64,000 nucleotides of DNA, from the NCBI GenBank assembly GCA_036677805.1, contig JAVBVS010000018.1, positions 62,001-126,000 of the forward strand. Reading direction: 5' to 3'. The stretch comes from SIG78 sp036677805 (GTDB lineage: Bacteria > Verrucomicrobiota > Lentisphaeria > Victivallales > Victivallaceae). The position numbers and the translations under genes were made by a program. Under the pieces are notes generated by a model. The model was not told the DNA's origin. It made no database searches and saw nothing but the letters and a program-made list of their open reading frames with translations. This document shows positions 34,246 through 43,430 of the stretch, in pieces (the first letter of the stretch is position 1; every line of letters starts with the position of its first letter).

Positions 34246-34674
34246 ATGAAAAAACAGTTCAATTCGTTCCGGAGAAGGCGTTTCACCCTGATTGAAATGG
34301 TCGTGGTGATCGTCATCATCATGCTGCTGGCGTCGCTGGCGGCGCCGCAGGTATTCAAGTACATCCGTTCGGCCCGCATCGGCACGGCCAAGGCGCAGAT
34401 CAAGCTGCTGGAACAGGCGCTGATGGACTACAAACTCGACGTCGGCGGCTATCCCGACACCTCGGACGGCCTTCAGGTATTGGTGGAAAACGTCAATCAG
34501 GTCGAAAAGTGGGACGGCCCCTATATCAAGCCGGCCGTGCCCAAGGATCCCTGGGGCAACGATTACATTTATGTCGCGCCCGGCGAGCACGGTGAATTCG
34601 ATCTGTCGAGTTACGGCGCCGACGGAGCCGAGGGCGGCGAAGGCGAAAAAGCCGACATCAACAACTGGGAATAA
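34246..34674 (+). CDS. gspG: T2SS major pseudopilin GspG
   Basis: The prepilin signal is RRRFTLIEMVVVIVIIMLLA, with Glu at +5 of the mature chain. The long N-terminal helix continues to GTAKAQIKLLEQALMDYKLD, then comes the conserved GGYPDTSDGLQVLV loop and VPKDPWGNDYIYVAPGEHGE, the calcium-binding GspG region. 142 aa is typical. The tail is Glu/Gly-rich (GAEGGEGEKADINNWE). Most abundant subunit of the pseudopilus. Confidence 0.94.
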   Translation: MKKQFNSFRRRRFTLIEMVVVIVIIMLLASLAAPQVFKYIRSARIGTAKAQIKLLEQALMDYKLDVGGYPDTSDGLQVLVENVNQVEKWDGPYIKPAVPKDPWGNDYIYVAPGEHGEFDLSSYGADGAEGGEGEKADINNWE

Positions 34675-34679
34675 CCGTC

Positions 34680-35291
34680 ATGTTCCGGCTGCGGCGCCGC
34701 CACTGCTTTACGCTGATTGAAATGGTGGTGGTGATCACCATCATGATGCTGGTATTGGGCTTGGCGGCGACCTACCTGCGCAGCAACCGCACCCAGGCGA
34801 ATCTCGACGGCGCGCTGCGCGAGTTTGAACTCTTCTGCGCCAAGATTCGCGCCCGGGTGCTTCAGGACGGCGTGGAGCGCAAACTGGTCTTCAATCCGGA
34901 AACCCGGGAATTTCAGGCCCGGGCGCTGATCAGCGATGTCGGCGGGCCGGTCTGCCGGGCGGACGATCTGGACGATTCCGAAGCGCCGGTGATCACGGAA
35001 GTCCTCGAAGAAGAGGATGAACTTGCCCTGTCCGGTCATGACGAAGGCCCGGAAAATCGGGCATGGAAATTTCCGGAAACGCTTCAGATCGACTACCGGA
35101 TGGACGGACTGAACGCGCTCTTCGAAGGCGAGGACCTGGAATTGTGGCGTTACCGCCGCGACGGCACCGCGCAGCTCAATCAGCCGCTGGTGGTTTATCT
35201 GGGGGATTCGGCCCGTTCGATCACGGTATCGGAATTTTCCGGGCTGGTCCGGGTCGAAGACCGCGATATTACCCTTGACAATGCGCTTTGA
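34680..35291 (+). CDS. gspH: T2SS minor pseudopilin GspH
   Basis: Prepilin signal RHCFTLIEMVVVITIMMLVL, then LAATYLRSNRTQANLDGALR, and a beta-rich C-terminal part. An acidic insert near residues 95-120 (DDLDDSEAPVITEVLEEEDE) is larger than usual. Order and length (203 aa) fit GspH. Five bp after gspG. Confidence 0.82.
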   Translation: MFRLRRRHCFTLIEMVVVITIMMLVLGLAATYLRSNRTQANLDGALREFELFCAKIRARVLQDGVERKLVFNPETREFQARALISDVGGPVCRADDLDDSEAPVITEVLEEEDELALSGHDEGPENRAWKFPETLQIDYRMDGLNALFEGEDLELWRYRRDGTAQLNQPLVVYLGDSARSITVSEFSGLVRVEDRDITLDNAL

Positions 35292-35311
35292 GCAAAGATG
35301 TGAACAATTTC

Positions 35312-35770
35312 ATGAGCGGTACCGACAACATCCTTGAAAAGCGCCCGAAACGGTACGGACGCCGTCTCCGCCAACGCGGGTTCACCCTGATGGAAGTGGT
35401 GGTGGCGCTGGCCATTCTGGGCATGGCGCTGGCAGGATTTTTCGCCATCGCCCAGAGCGCAACCCGACGGGCCGACAAGGCCTACCAGAACTGGCGCCAG
35501 ATGCATCTTCTAAGTCAGGCGGCGGAATACTACCTGCTGTTCCCGGATGAAGAGCCGCCGCCCATGCCGACGGATATTTTCAACGATCCCGACTACCAGA
35601 TCGAAGCCTCCTACAGCGATGCCGAAGGCTTAGCCGACGCCTACAACAACCTTGAAGGCCAGGCTCCATTGCGCACCCTGACTCTCGATCTGGTGCGGCT
35701 TGCCGACCGCCAGGCGGTGGATTCGCTGAAAATCGACCGGATCGATTACAATAGTTCGGGGAGCAACTGA
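35312..35770 (+). CDS. gspI: T2SS minor pseudopilin GspI
   Basis: Prepilin signal RQRGFTLMEVVVALAILGMA, with Glu at +5 and the A-L-A-I-L segment typical of GspI, then FFAIAQSATRRADKAYQNWR. The start is uncertain: no good ribosome-binding site exists. A TTG at 35288 overlaps the gspH stop (TTGA), which would couple translation; the first ATG in frame is at 35312. Part of the tip complex with GspJ and GspK. Confidence 0.8.
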   Translation: MSGTDNILEKRPKRYGRRLRQRGFTLMEVVVALAILGMALAGFFAIAQSATRRADKAYQNWRQMHLLSQAAEYYLLFPDEEPPPMPTDIFNDPDYQIEASYSDAEGLADAYNNLEGQAPLRTLTLDLVRLADRQAVDSLKIDRIDYNSSGSN

Positions 35771-35772
35771 AG

Positions 35773-36408
35773 ATGAAACGCCGCAGCTTCACTCTGGTTG
35801 AAATTCTGGTTGCGATCACCTTGCTGGCCATGGTCAGCGTCATCATCGCCAGCTCGCTTTCCGCATTTCAGCGTAGTTATGACAAAGTAGCGCGGCTGTC
35901 GCAAAAACTCACGCGCAATCGCGCGCTCGACCGGATTGCCGAACATCTGCGCAACGCCATTCCGTTCTATTGGCCGGATGAAACCGACGACAATGTCGAG
36001 CATCTGGTCTTTCAAGGCGCCGAGGAAGAACTGTGGTTCGCCACCCGCCAGCGCGCCGGCGCGGACGGCAAAGGCGCATTGCTTTTTCTCCGGCTTTATG
36101 TCGATGACGATCACAACCTGAAATGCGATTATCGGGACCTGCCGTTCCTGCCCTGGCTTGAGCTGAAAAGTCAGAATTATCGCACTGAGATCATCGCTCA
36201 GAACGTCGACCGCGTCCATTTCCTTTATGCCGATTGGAACGATGACGATGAAATCGACTGGCTCGAAGTCTGGGATCAGGATGACGAGGATTATGAGGAT
36301 CGCCTGCCGCCAGCCATTCAGTTCAGCGTGGAATTCACCGACGGCGAAACCGTGAACTATCTGCGCCGGACGGCCGCCATCTCGGCCTTTTCCGGCTTGG
36401 TCGAATAA
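35773..36408 (+). CDS. gspJ: T2SS minor pseudopilin GspJ
   Basis: Prepilin signal RRSFTLVEILVAITLLAMVS, then SSLSAFQRSYDKVARLSQKL. The mature domain includes HLRNAIPFYW and an acidic stretch (DADWNDDDEIDWLEVWDQDD region) near residues 155-180. 211 aa fits GspJ, and it lies between the I and K genes. GGGGAG precedes the ATG. Confidence 0.82.
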   Translation: MKRRSFTLVEILVAITLLAMVSVIIASSLSAFQRSYDKVARLSQKLTRNRALDRIAEHLRNAIPFYWPDETDDNVEHLVFQGAEEELWFATRQRAGADGKGALLFLRLYVDDDHNLKCDYRDLPFLPWLELKSQNYRTEIIAQNVDRVHFLYADWNDDDEIDWLEVWDQDDEDYEDRLPPAIQFSVEFTDGETVNYLRRTAAISAFSGLVE

Positions 36409-36435
36409 CCGGCGGCAGGAAAGGATGCCGACAGT

Positions 36436-37452
36436 ATGATGCATGATACGAAATTGGCCAGAACCGTCACCGACGAATCCGGCGCGGCGCTGATCGCGGT
36501 CCTGGCTTTGCTGGTCACGGTCAGTTTGCTGGTCATGGGCATGGCCGCCATGTCCCAGCTGGCCAATCTCGGCACCCGCGGCGATGCCGACCGGATGCGG
36601 TCGGGCTATGTCGCCGAAGGAGCGCTGAACCGCATCATCTGGCTGATGGCGGCGGACCTGTCGCTGAACGGCACTATCGATCCGGTCGACTTCGACTACA
36701 GTCAGGACGAACGCTTCCTGCCCGACGGCATCGACCGCGAACTCGACTACTACGGCATCCCGGTCAAGTACCGTATCCTGCCCGGCGCCGGCGGCCTCGC
36801 GCTGAACAACGGTAATCTCAACAACGCTTTGAATCAACTGACTTCGGTCCGGGCGGCCAATGACGATGATATTTACGACGCGCAAACGCGGCTACTCACC
36901 CGTTATCAGGATTACATCGACGCCGACGATCTGGTCGGGACTGACGGCATGGAGGCCGAAGATTACGAAAGCGCCGATATGGCCCCGCTGCCGCGCAACG
37001 GCGCGCTGCAATACCGCGAAGAATTATGGTGGCTGCCCGACGGCGCCAGATTTTTCCCCCCGGACCGCGATGGCCGTCTGACGCTGTTGAATCCGCTGAC
37101 GCTCAGCCTCAATCCCCGCGGCCGCAGCCTGCCCAGCCTTTATACCGCCAACTACGCGCTCCTGACCAATTACGCCGGCCTGAGTTCGGATGACGCCCGG
37201 GATGCGCTCGCCGTGCTCAAGAATTTCCGCACCGGCCGCGAATTGCTGAGCGACAGCTTCGATGCCCTGCTGTGGCAGACGCTCCGGCAGCTTTTCACCA
37301 CCGCCGACACCGGATATTACCGGGTGACGATCGAAAACGCCGCGCCCGACGCCCCCGGTGGATCCGTCCGGCTCGACGCTATTTTCAGCAATCCGGGAAT
37401 CGAAGCCGAAGACGGCAAAATCATCGATTTCTACGAGTGGATGCGGTACTGA
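36436..37452 (+). CDS. gspK: T2SS minor pseudopilin GspK
   Basis: The N-terminal hydrophobic segment ESGAALIAVLALLVTVSLLV is the GspK-type pilin helix, which lacks the usual FTLIE motif. The large alpha-helical insert (residues ~60-300) is characteristic, with YQDYIDADDLVGTDG and NYALLTNYAGLSSDDARDAL. 338 aa is normal. It caps the pseudopilus tip. Last gene of the operon; no strong terminator is seen before the next promoter at 37546. Confidence 0.85.
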   Translation: MMHDTKLARTVTDESGAALIAVLALLVTVSLLVMGMAAMSQLANLGTRGDADRMRSGYVAEGALNRIIWLMAADLSLNGTIDPVDFDYSQDERFLPDGIDRELDYYGIPVKYRILPGAGGLALNNGNLNNALNQLTSVRAANDDDIYDAQTRLLTRYQDYIDADDLVGTDGMEAEDYESADMAPLPRNGALQYREELWWLPDGARFFPPDRDGRLTLLNPLTLSLNPRGRSLPSLYTANYALLTNYAGLSSDDARDALAVLKNFRTGRELLSDSFDALLWQTLRQLFTTADTGYYRVTIENAAPDAPGGSVRLDAIFSNPGIEAEDGKIIDFYEWMRY

Positions 37453-37545
37453 CCCGACGTTGTCTCCCTCTTGCCCGCCCGAGGTCCGCGCTTCCGGAAG
37501 ACCCAAAAACATCCGATAAATCTCCGTTCCTTGCCCGAAATCATC

Positions 37546-37574
37546 TTGCATTCCGCCTTGATGCCGTGTATATT
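37546..37574 (+). promoter_or_regulatory. Promoter of the SSS transporter gene at 37634
   Basis: TTGCAT (37546-37551) and TATATT (37569-37574) are separated by 17 nt, about 60 nt before the GTG start. No obvious operator repeat. Confidence 0.6.
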
Positions 37575-37633
37575 GGAAAAGTTTACCCGGATTGCGGGCA
37601 GAATTATGAGATTCAGAGGGAGGAACTCGACAA

Positions 37634-39883
37634 GTGCATTGGATTGACTGGCTGATTGTAGTGGTGCCGTTGGTGATTGTCATGTGGATTGCGTGCAAAT
37701 CCCAGAAATATGTCACCGGAGTGTCGGACTTTCTCGCGGCGGGGCGTGTCGCGGGCAGATATGTAGTGGCAGTGGCGTCCGGGGAAGCGGCAATGGGACT
37801 CATCAGCGTAGTCGCCATGATTGAGATGTATTACAACTGCGGCTTCGGAGTCAGCTTCTGGAGCAGTCTGACCGCCCCGCTGGGACTGATTTTCGCCCTG
37901 ACCGGCTACTGCAGCTACCGCTACCGTGAAACCCGGGCAATGACCATGGGCCAATTTCTGGAAATGCGCTACAGCCGCGGTTTCCGGATTTTCGCGGCCA
38001 CGCTGCAATCCTTCTCCGGCGTCATCAACTATGCGATTTTCCCGGCGGTGGGCGCGCGGTTTCTGATTTATTATCTCGACCTTCCGTTCAAAATCGATCT
38101 CTTCGGATTCGCCTTTCCGACCTTCGGACTGGTAATGGCGGCGTTTCTGTCCATTGCGGTGGTCATCATCACGCTGGGAGGCCAAGTCACGATCATGGTG
38201 ACCGACTGCGTTCAGGGCCTGCTGAGTTATCCGATGTACTGCGCACTGGTGTTCTTCATCCTCTGGAAATTTTCCTGGAGCGAGGAAATGGCCCCGGTGC
38301 TGCTCAACCGTCCCGACGGCGAAAGCTTCCTGAATCCCTACGATGTCGAAAAATTGCGCAACTTCAACATCTTCTATGTGATCGTCGGAATGATTTCCTC
38401 GGTCATCAACCGCATGTCATGGTCGGGCACCCAGGGTTACAGCGCGGCGGCGGCCACCGCGCACGAACAGAAAATGGGCGGACTGCTCGGCACCTGGCGC
38501 GGCGGTTTCTCGGTAATGATGTATGTCGTGCTGGCGATTGCCGCCTATACTTACATGAACGCGCCGCATTACCGCGAGGACGCGGCCCGGGTCAGCTGCC
38601 GTCTGACCCAGAAGGCGATTGAAGATGTGGCGCCGGAGCACTCCGGCAAGATTCAGGCCGAAATCCTCCGCGCCGCGGATCAGGCCGATATCGATTACCA
38701 TCGGAATGCCGGCAAGGCGCTGGAACGGCTCGACCAGAGCAAGGTCCAGAATTTCAATACCATTTACGGACAGATGCTGGCGCCGCTGGCGCTGCGTGAA
38801 ATGCTGCCGATCGGGATTACCGGCGTTTTCTGCGCCATCATGCTTTTCCTGCTGATATCGACCGACACCACCTATATGCACAGTTGGGGCAGCATCATCG
38901 TGCAGGATCTGATCCTGCCGATCCGCAACCGGCCGTTCACTCCCAGGCAACAACTGCTGCTGCTGCGGCTGGTGATCGCCGGCGTGGCGGTATTCGCCTT
39001 TCTGTTCAGCTTTTTCTTCGCCCAGCTGGATTTCATTCTGATGTTCTTTGCCATTACCGGAGCAATCTGGCTCGGCGGCGCGGGTCCCTGCATCGTCTTC
39101 GGACTGTACTGGCGGCGCGGCACCACCGCGGGGGCATTTTCCGCCCTGATCGCGGGTTCGTCGCTGGCGGTCGGCGGGATCATCATGCAGCAGACCTGGG
39201 CCGGATATCTCTATCCGATGCTGGCGAAGCTGGAACTGACCGAAGCGCTGGATCGTTTTCTGGGCACCATATCGGCGCCGTTCGAACCATGGATCGTCTG
39301 GCGGGTCAATCCGACCAGCTTCCCGATCAATTCGCAAGAAATCTTCTTCATGGCAATGCTGGTATCGATCGCGCTTTATATTGCGGTATCGCTGTTGACC
39401 TGCCGAAATCCGTTCAACATGGACCGCATGCTGCATCGCGGCGTTTACAGTCCTTCGGGCAGGCCGGTCGAACGGATGCCGCTGACCGTGCGGGAAATCG
39501 GCCGCAAACTGCTGGGCATCGACGCCAATTACACCACCGGCGACAAAATTCTGGCCTGGTCGGTCTTCCTGTACAGTTTCGGCTACAGCTTCATCGTCAT
39601 TTTCCTGGCGGTGGTGATCTGGAATTATTTCTCGCCGCTGTCGGATCAATGGTGGGCCGATTATTTCTACGTCACACGCATTGTGGTGGCGGGCATCATC
39701 GGGCTGGTGTCGACCGTCTGGTTCAGCATCGGCGGCACGGTCGATCTGATGAAGCTCTTCAAGCGCCTTGCGACCAAGGAAGACAACGTACTGGATGACG
39801 GCCGTGTGATCGGTCATGTTTCGGCCGCCGACGCGGCGGTTTTGAATCCGGAAGAAAATAAAACGGATGACCGCATCCGTTAA
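37634..39883 (+). CDS. Sodium:solute symporter family (SSS) transporter
   Basis: 749 residues with about 13-15 membrane helices. The SSS core is seen in FLAAGRVAGRYVVAVASGEA, RYRETRAMTMGQFLEMRYSR and TIMVTDCVQGLLSYPMYCAL. A soluble insert of ~75 residues (about 310-385, helical, charged: KAIEDVAPEHSGKIQAEILR) interrupts the membrane part, and a C-terminal extension has extra helices. The start is GTG with GGGAGG 10 nt upstream; the paralogue at 61372 begins with the same MHWIDWL from ATG. Substrate unknown, probably a sugar or a sugar acid. Followed by the secreted protein at 39917. Confidence 0.88.
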   Translation: MHWIDWLIVVVPLVIVMWIACKSQKYVTGVSDFLAAGRVAGRYVVAVASGEAAMGLISVVAMIEMYYNCGFGVSFWSSLTAPLGLIFALTGYCSYRYRETRAMTMGQFLEMRYSRGFRIFAATLQSFSGVINYAIFPAVGARFLIYYLDLPFKIDLFGFAFPTFGLVMAAFLSIAVVIITLGGQVTIMVTDCVQGLLSYPMYCALVFFILWKFSWSEEMAPVLLNRPDGESFLNPYDVEKLRNFNIFYVIVGMISSVINRMSWSGTQGYSAAAATAHEQKMGGLLGTWRGGFSVMMYVVLAIAAYTYMNAPHYREDAARVSCRLTQKAIEDVAPEHSGKIQAEILRAADQADIDYHRNAGKALERLDQSKVQNFNTIYGQMLAPLALREMLPIGITGVFCAIMLFLLISTDTTYMHSWGSIIVQDLILPIRNRPFTPRQQLLLLRLVIAGVAVFAFLFSFFFAQLDFILMFFAITGAIWLGGAGPCIVFGLYWRRGTTAGAFSALIAGSSLAVGGIIMQQTWAGYLYPMLAKLELTEALDRFLGTISAPFEPWIVWRVNPTSFPINSQEIFFMAMLVSIALYIAVSLLTCRNPFNMDRMLHRGVYSPSGRPVERMPLTVREIGRKLLGIDANYTTGDKILAWSVFLYSFGYSFIVIFLAVVIWNYFSPLSDQWWADYFYVTRIVVAGIIGLVSTVWFSIGGTVDLMKLFKRLATKEDNVLDDGRVIGHVSAADAAVLNPEENKTDDRIR

Positions 39884-39916
39884 ACCAAACATCGTGCAAC
39901 AATGGGAGAAATTGTG

Positions 39917-40591
39917 ATGAGGAAGAAGTGGGTGTTGTGGGGCATTGCCGCCCTGCTCCAGATTGCGGCCTTGAGCGCGGGAGAGCTTTTCAACTGTCAA
40001 TTCGCCGAGGGCAAGTGGAATCGGGCGGATTTCCTGCAGGTCAAAAGCTCGCGTTGGGAATGCATCGGGAGTTTCAAGCAGGAAAAAGAGCATATCGTCA
40101 ACGCCTGCCCCGCCGACGCCGACGCGGAATCGATGCTCAACAAGCGCGCGCCGGAAACCTATGCGGCCATGATTTACCACCAGGAGCTTACCGGCAATCA
40201 CACCGTCAGCGCCGCGATGAGCTTCGATTACCGCATGGCGCCTTCAATCGTAATCGCGGAAAAGCCGGAATTGAATGCCAAAGGCCATCCGGAATTCCGG
40301 ACGCACTACGAAATCGTGCTCTATGACCAAGGCCTGAATATCTGGCGGCACTGGTTCGTCGACGGCAAGCAGGTCTGGAAGAAGGTCGGCTTCCTGAAAA
40401 CAACCTTCGAGCCGAAAAAAACCTATACGCTCACGGTCTCGATCCAGTATACGCCGCGCGGCCCGGTGATGACCGTTTCCGCGGGCGACCACAGTTTCGG
40501 CGTGCTCGACCCTGAGTTGCCTAAAAACTACTACGCAGGCATTGTCGCCTGCGAAGGGGTCAATCGTTTCTACGATTTCAAGATCGAGTGA
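39917..40591 (+). CDS. Secreted beta-rich protein of unknown function
   Basis: Signal peptide RKKWVLWGIAALLQIAALSA. The 205-residue mature part looks like a concanavalin/jelly-roll fold: GNHTVSAAMSFDYRMAPSIV, THYEIVLYDQGLNIWRHWFV, KKTYTLTVSIQYTPRGPVMT and YYAGIVACEGVNRFYDFKIE at the end. The start at 39917 is chosen for the GGGAG 8 nt upstream, not the ATG at 39902. It probably binds or processes a glycan related to the symporter upstream. Confidence 0.65.
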   Translation: MRKKWVLWGIAALLQIAALSAGELFNCQFAEGKWNRADFLQVKSSRWECIGSFKQEKEHIVNACPADADAESMLNKRAPETYAAMIYHQELTGNHTVSAAMSFDYRMAPSIVIAEKPELNAKGHPEFRTHYEIVLYDQGLNIWRHWFVDGKQVWKKVGFLKTTFEPKKTYTLTVSIQYTPRGPVMTVSAGDHSFGVLDPELPKNYYAGIVACEGVNRFYDFKIE

Positions 40592-40638
40592 AAAACGCTT
40601 CCCCCGCCGCCGGATTCGACCGGCGGCAACGCACCCAT

Positions 40639-40668
40639 CCCCCGAGCGGAATTCCGGTCGGGGGATTC
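40639..40668 (+). terminator. Rho-independent terminator
   Basis: CCCCCGA (40639-40645) pairs with TCGGGGG (40658-40664), with a CGGAATTCCG palindrome between, followed by ATTCTTT. Ends the 37634-40591 unit. Confidence 0.75.
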
Positions 40669-40736
40669 TTTATGGATTGACAAACCGCCGTTATGGATAA
40701 CGAACCGGAAAGGTTCCCCAAACACGGAGGATGGTC

Positions 40737-41171
40737 ATGAAATTGAGAAGTCTGATTGCAGGTACGGCGCCGCTCGCAATGTTGCTTTCAAGCGGCTGTC
40801 TGGGCAGCAACCGGAGCACGGTGACGGAGTACCGGACCGACGGCAGCATCGAACGCTGTACCGTAAGCGAACAGAGCGTGGTCGACTCGCTGACTCGGTC
40901 GACCGGCAACAAAACCGTAATCGTCTGGGAAAGCGGTTGGGCGGCCTATGTCTCGGGCAGCACGGCGACGACCGAGGATCCGACGCCGCACCTCAAGCTG
41001 TTCGCCGGCAAAGCCGACCGGGGATGGGTCAGCGCACTGCCGGGACAACAGAATTGGGACGGCATCGCGCGGGCGATCGAAGCGACCCGGATGGGATTGG
41101 AAGTCGGAGCGGCCGGAGTCGCGGAGACGCACAGTGGAACGGAATCTGTTTCCGCGGCGGACGGCCAATGA
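40737..41171 (+). CDS. Small lipoprotein of unknown function
   Basis: Lipobox LLSSGC near residue 21 after KLRSLIAGTAPLAM. The ~120-residue mature part has no family I recognise; landmarks are EYRTDGSIERCTVSEQSVVD and WVSALPGQQNWDGIARAIEA. The ATG at 40737 is 6 nt after GGAGG; the ATG at 40731 would be too close to it. Ends 37 bp before the tRNA-Pro promoter. Confidence 0.6.
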   Translation: MKLRSLIAGTAPLAMLLSSGCLGSNRSTVTEYRTDGSIERCTVSEQSVVDSLTRSTGNKTVIVWESGWAAYVSGSTATTEDPTPHLKLFAGKADRGWVSALPGQQNWDGIARAIEATRMGLEVGAAGVAETHSGTESVSAADGQ

Positions 41172-41208
41172 ATTTGCCGCCGAATCCGGAAAAAACCGGA
41201 GATTGAGC

Positions 41209-41237
41209 TTGCAAAATCCCTGAAGCGATGATATATT
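41209..41237 (+). promoter_or_regulatory. Promoter of tRNA-Pro
   Basis: TTGCAA (41209-41214) and TATATT (41232-41237) are 17 nt apart, and end 31 nt before the tRNA. Confidence 0.65.
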
Positions 41238-41268
41238 TATGAATGCGGCCCGGAATGGACCGCAGCGT

Positions 41269-41347
41269 CGGGATATAGCGCAGTCTGGTCTAGCGCGTTT
41301 GACTGGGGGTCAAAAGGTCGAGAGTTCGAATCTCTCTATCCCGACCA
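41269..41347 (+). tRNA. tRNA-Pro(GGG)
   Basis: Acceptor CGGGATA pairs with TATCCCG; the D arm is GCGC/GCGC. The anticodon stem TTTGA/TCAAA holds loop CTGGGGG, so the anticodon is GGG. The T arm has GTTCGAATC. CCA is encoded (41345-41347). A T run follows. The 3' end of such tRNAs is a common integration site, and foreign-looking DNA starts directly after it. Confidence 0.95.
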
Positions 41348-41762
41348 TTTTTTTGCCCGTTTTTTAATATTTTTAAGTTCAAATTCTACTCTGAACACAT
41401 TCTCTGCCAAATTTCTGCCCTACCCTGCAATAGCCTGCTTTTTGCTGCTTTTGACGCATGAATTAGAACATTTTTAGAACATTTTTCAAGACCGCCAGTA
41501 TTCCGGTATCCAGCCACTCGAACGAAATATTCTCTCTGACCGGAAAGTCCTCAAAAAAATCTGAAAAAATTTTATCTGTCACGTTCGGTTTCCTTGCCAC
41601 ATTATGCCCATTCTTCGCTTGATGCATTGTGACGCAACGTATCGCACAAAACAAGATAAGTCGTTAAAAACAAGAATGATACATAATTTGATTTTTACAA
41701 AACCTCTTCTATATTATCCGCCGAAGCCGGGAATCGGCAAATATTTACAAGGAGGATGGACT
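41348..41762. other. Non-coding stretch between tRNA-Pro and the helicase gene
   Basis: About 415 bp, AT-rich, without a supported gene. It contains a tandem TAGAACATTTT pair (about 41465-41488) and a good AAGGAGG site for the gene at 41763. A 63-codon minus-strand ORF (41463-41654) has no ribosome-binding site and no recognisable domain. Confidence 0.4.
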
Positions 41763-43154
41763 ATGGAATGTGGCGAACCGTTTTACGGCAACAAAGGCGG
41801 ACTGACGTTGAACTCTCGGTATTTTGCGAACCTGATCAAGCAACAGCATCAGATCATCTGGAATTCGCAACAGAAAAGCTTTTTCGTGTACAATCCCGAC
41901 CGGGGAATTTATGAAAAAAAGAGCGATCAGGGCATTACCCGAGTGCTTGCCGAGACGCTGAGTCGTTTTGTGACGAACTTCCCGGATCGACAGGCTTTGC
42001 TGGAAGCTAAAATCAATTTGCATTTTCTGGATGAGGTTCGCAAGATGCTGGTCTGCTTCTGCGAAACCGATTTTACCCCACCGCCCGATACTCCTTTCCG
42101 CATTCATCTTCTGAATACGGTTCTGGAATACGCCACCGGAGAAATTCACTGGAAACAACGGGAGTTTTCGCCGGACCACCTCAGTCGCAATCAAATTCCG
42201 ATTAAGTATGACCCGAAGGCGAAATACCAAACGTTCCTCGATAAGCTGCTGGTACCGGCCATCAGCCACAGCGATATCGAGCTGCTCCAGCAATATGTCG
42301 GCCAATGCCTGCTGGGCAAGAACATCACCCAGACGTTTCTGATATTGACGGGAACGCCCGGAGGCGGCAAAAGCACTTTGGCCAATGTGATCGAAGGACT
42401 TATCGGACGTTGGAATTGTACGGAGCTGCGTACCGAATTCCTCAATAACCGCTTTGAAATCAGTCGCACCCTGGGTAAAACATTATTGACCGCCAAAGAC
42501 GTGCCCGGCGACTTTTTGAGCACCAGAGGCGCCCAGCGACTGAAGGCGTTGGTGGGGAATGACATGATGACGCTGGAATATAAAAATCGCAATGACGCAC
42601 TTGATATTCCCGGCAACTTCAATGTCATCATCACCAGCAACGATGTGCTGCGCCTGCGTTTCGAAGGCGATGAAGATGCCTGGCGACGGCGTTTATTATG
42701 GATTCCGTATGAACGTCCGCCTGTGGCGGAGGCGGATAAAATTGCTGAATTCGATCGCCTTCTTCTGGAAACCGAAGGCAGCGGAATTTTGAATTGGGCT
42801 CTGGAGGGAGCGACGAAATTATTGGAAGCGGAAGGCAAGCTCGCCCGCAACGCAGAGCAGCAGAAACGTATTGAAAGCCTGATCGACAGTTCCAGTCCAG
42901 TTGACTCCTTCGTCCGGCGATTCATTGAACCCAACCCTTATCACAATCTTTCGACCGCAGAGGCAACCTTTCATTTTCAGCAATACTGCGACTTGATGAA
43001 ATGGCCTCAGTTGCCGGAAAGACAGATCATGCAACTGTTACCCGACGCCATGCGCCGCATCCACCATGCGGCCAAGCGCCATGATCTCAAAGGGCCACAA
43101 GGACGAATGGTTCGCGGGTATAAAAATTTTCATCTCCTGACTCTTCCGATTTAA
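41763..43154 (+). CDS. D5/P4-type superfamily 3 helicase (phage/plasmid primase-helicase family, helicase part)
   Basis: 463 residues from an ATG with AAGGAGG 7 nt upstream. Residues ~95-190 resemble the D5 N-terminal region (FRIHLLNTVLEYATGEIHWK). The SF3 core follows, with Walker A LTGTPGGGKSTLANVIEG, Walker B-like LLTAKDVPGDF and sensor NVIITSNDVLRLRFEGDEDA, then a winged-helix-like C-terminus (AEATFHFQQYCDLMKWPQLP). There is no archaeo-eukaryotic primase domain, so a separate primase would be needed. It is the type that replicates P4-like satellites, placed right after a tRNA. Confidence 0.85.
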   Translation: MECGEPFYGNKGGLTLNSRYFANLIKQQHQIIWNSQQKSFFVYNPDRGIYEKKSDQGITRVLAETLSRFVTNFPDRQALLEAKINLHFLDEVRKMLVCFCETDFTPPPDTPFRIHLLNTVLEYATGEIHWKQREFSPDHLSRNQIPIKYDPKAKYQTFLDKLLVPAISHSDIELLQQYVGQCLLGKNITQTFLILTGTPGGGKSTLANVIEGLIGRWNCTELRTEFLNNRFEISRTLGKTLLTAKDVPGDFLSTRGAQRLKALVGNDMMTLEYKNRNDALDIPGNFNVIITSNDVLRLRFEGDEDAWRRRLLWIPYERPPVAEADKIAEFDRLLLETEGSGILNWALEGATKLLEAEGKLARNAEQQKRIESLIDSSSPVDSFVRRFIEPNPYHNLSTAEATFHFQQYCDLMKWPQLPERQIMQLLPDAMRRIHHAAKRHDLKGPQGRMVRGYKNFHLLTLPI

Positions 43155-43296
43155 GAATCCCGAACATGCGTCCGAAGCGTCCGGGAGCGTCCGGGAAATA
43201 TGAATTTTCATATCCGAAAGCGAAAATTCCGATATGCGTCCTGACAGCTCCTGACTTTTATCTTGATGTCGAAACAATGGAAATACCGGAAATGAA

Positions 43297-43328
43297 CCCT
43301 TCGGAGAATTTTTTGTTTCTCCGAGGGG
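43297..43328 (+). terminator. Hairpin downstream of the helicase gene
   Basis: CCCTTCGGAGAA pairs with TTCTCCGAGGGG (one G-U) around a short T-rich loop (TTTTTTGT). The core GGAGAA/TTTCTCC is shared with the hairpin at 53013-53049. No long T run follows, so termination is likely but not certain. Confidence 0.45.
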
Positions 43329-43430
43329 TTAAGTTATCTTCGGCTAAAAATTTCGGGCAAAACCCTGATAGCAGTGCTACTGCTCAGGGACCACCAATGA
43401 TGATGCCTGATCCAGAAGAAACCAGCAAAC

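Noticed and set aside
41463..41654. 63-codon minus-strand frame, considered as an integrase remnant
   Set aside because: No integrase motif (R...HxxR...Y) and no ribosome-binding site.
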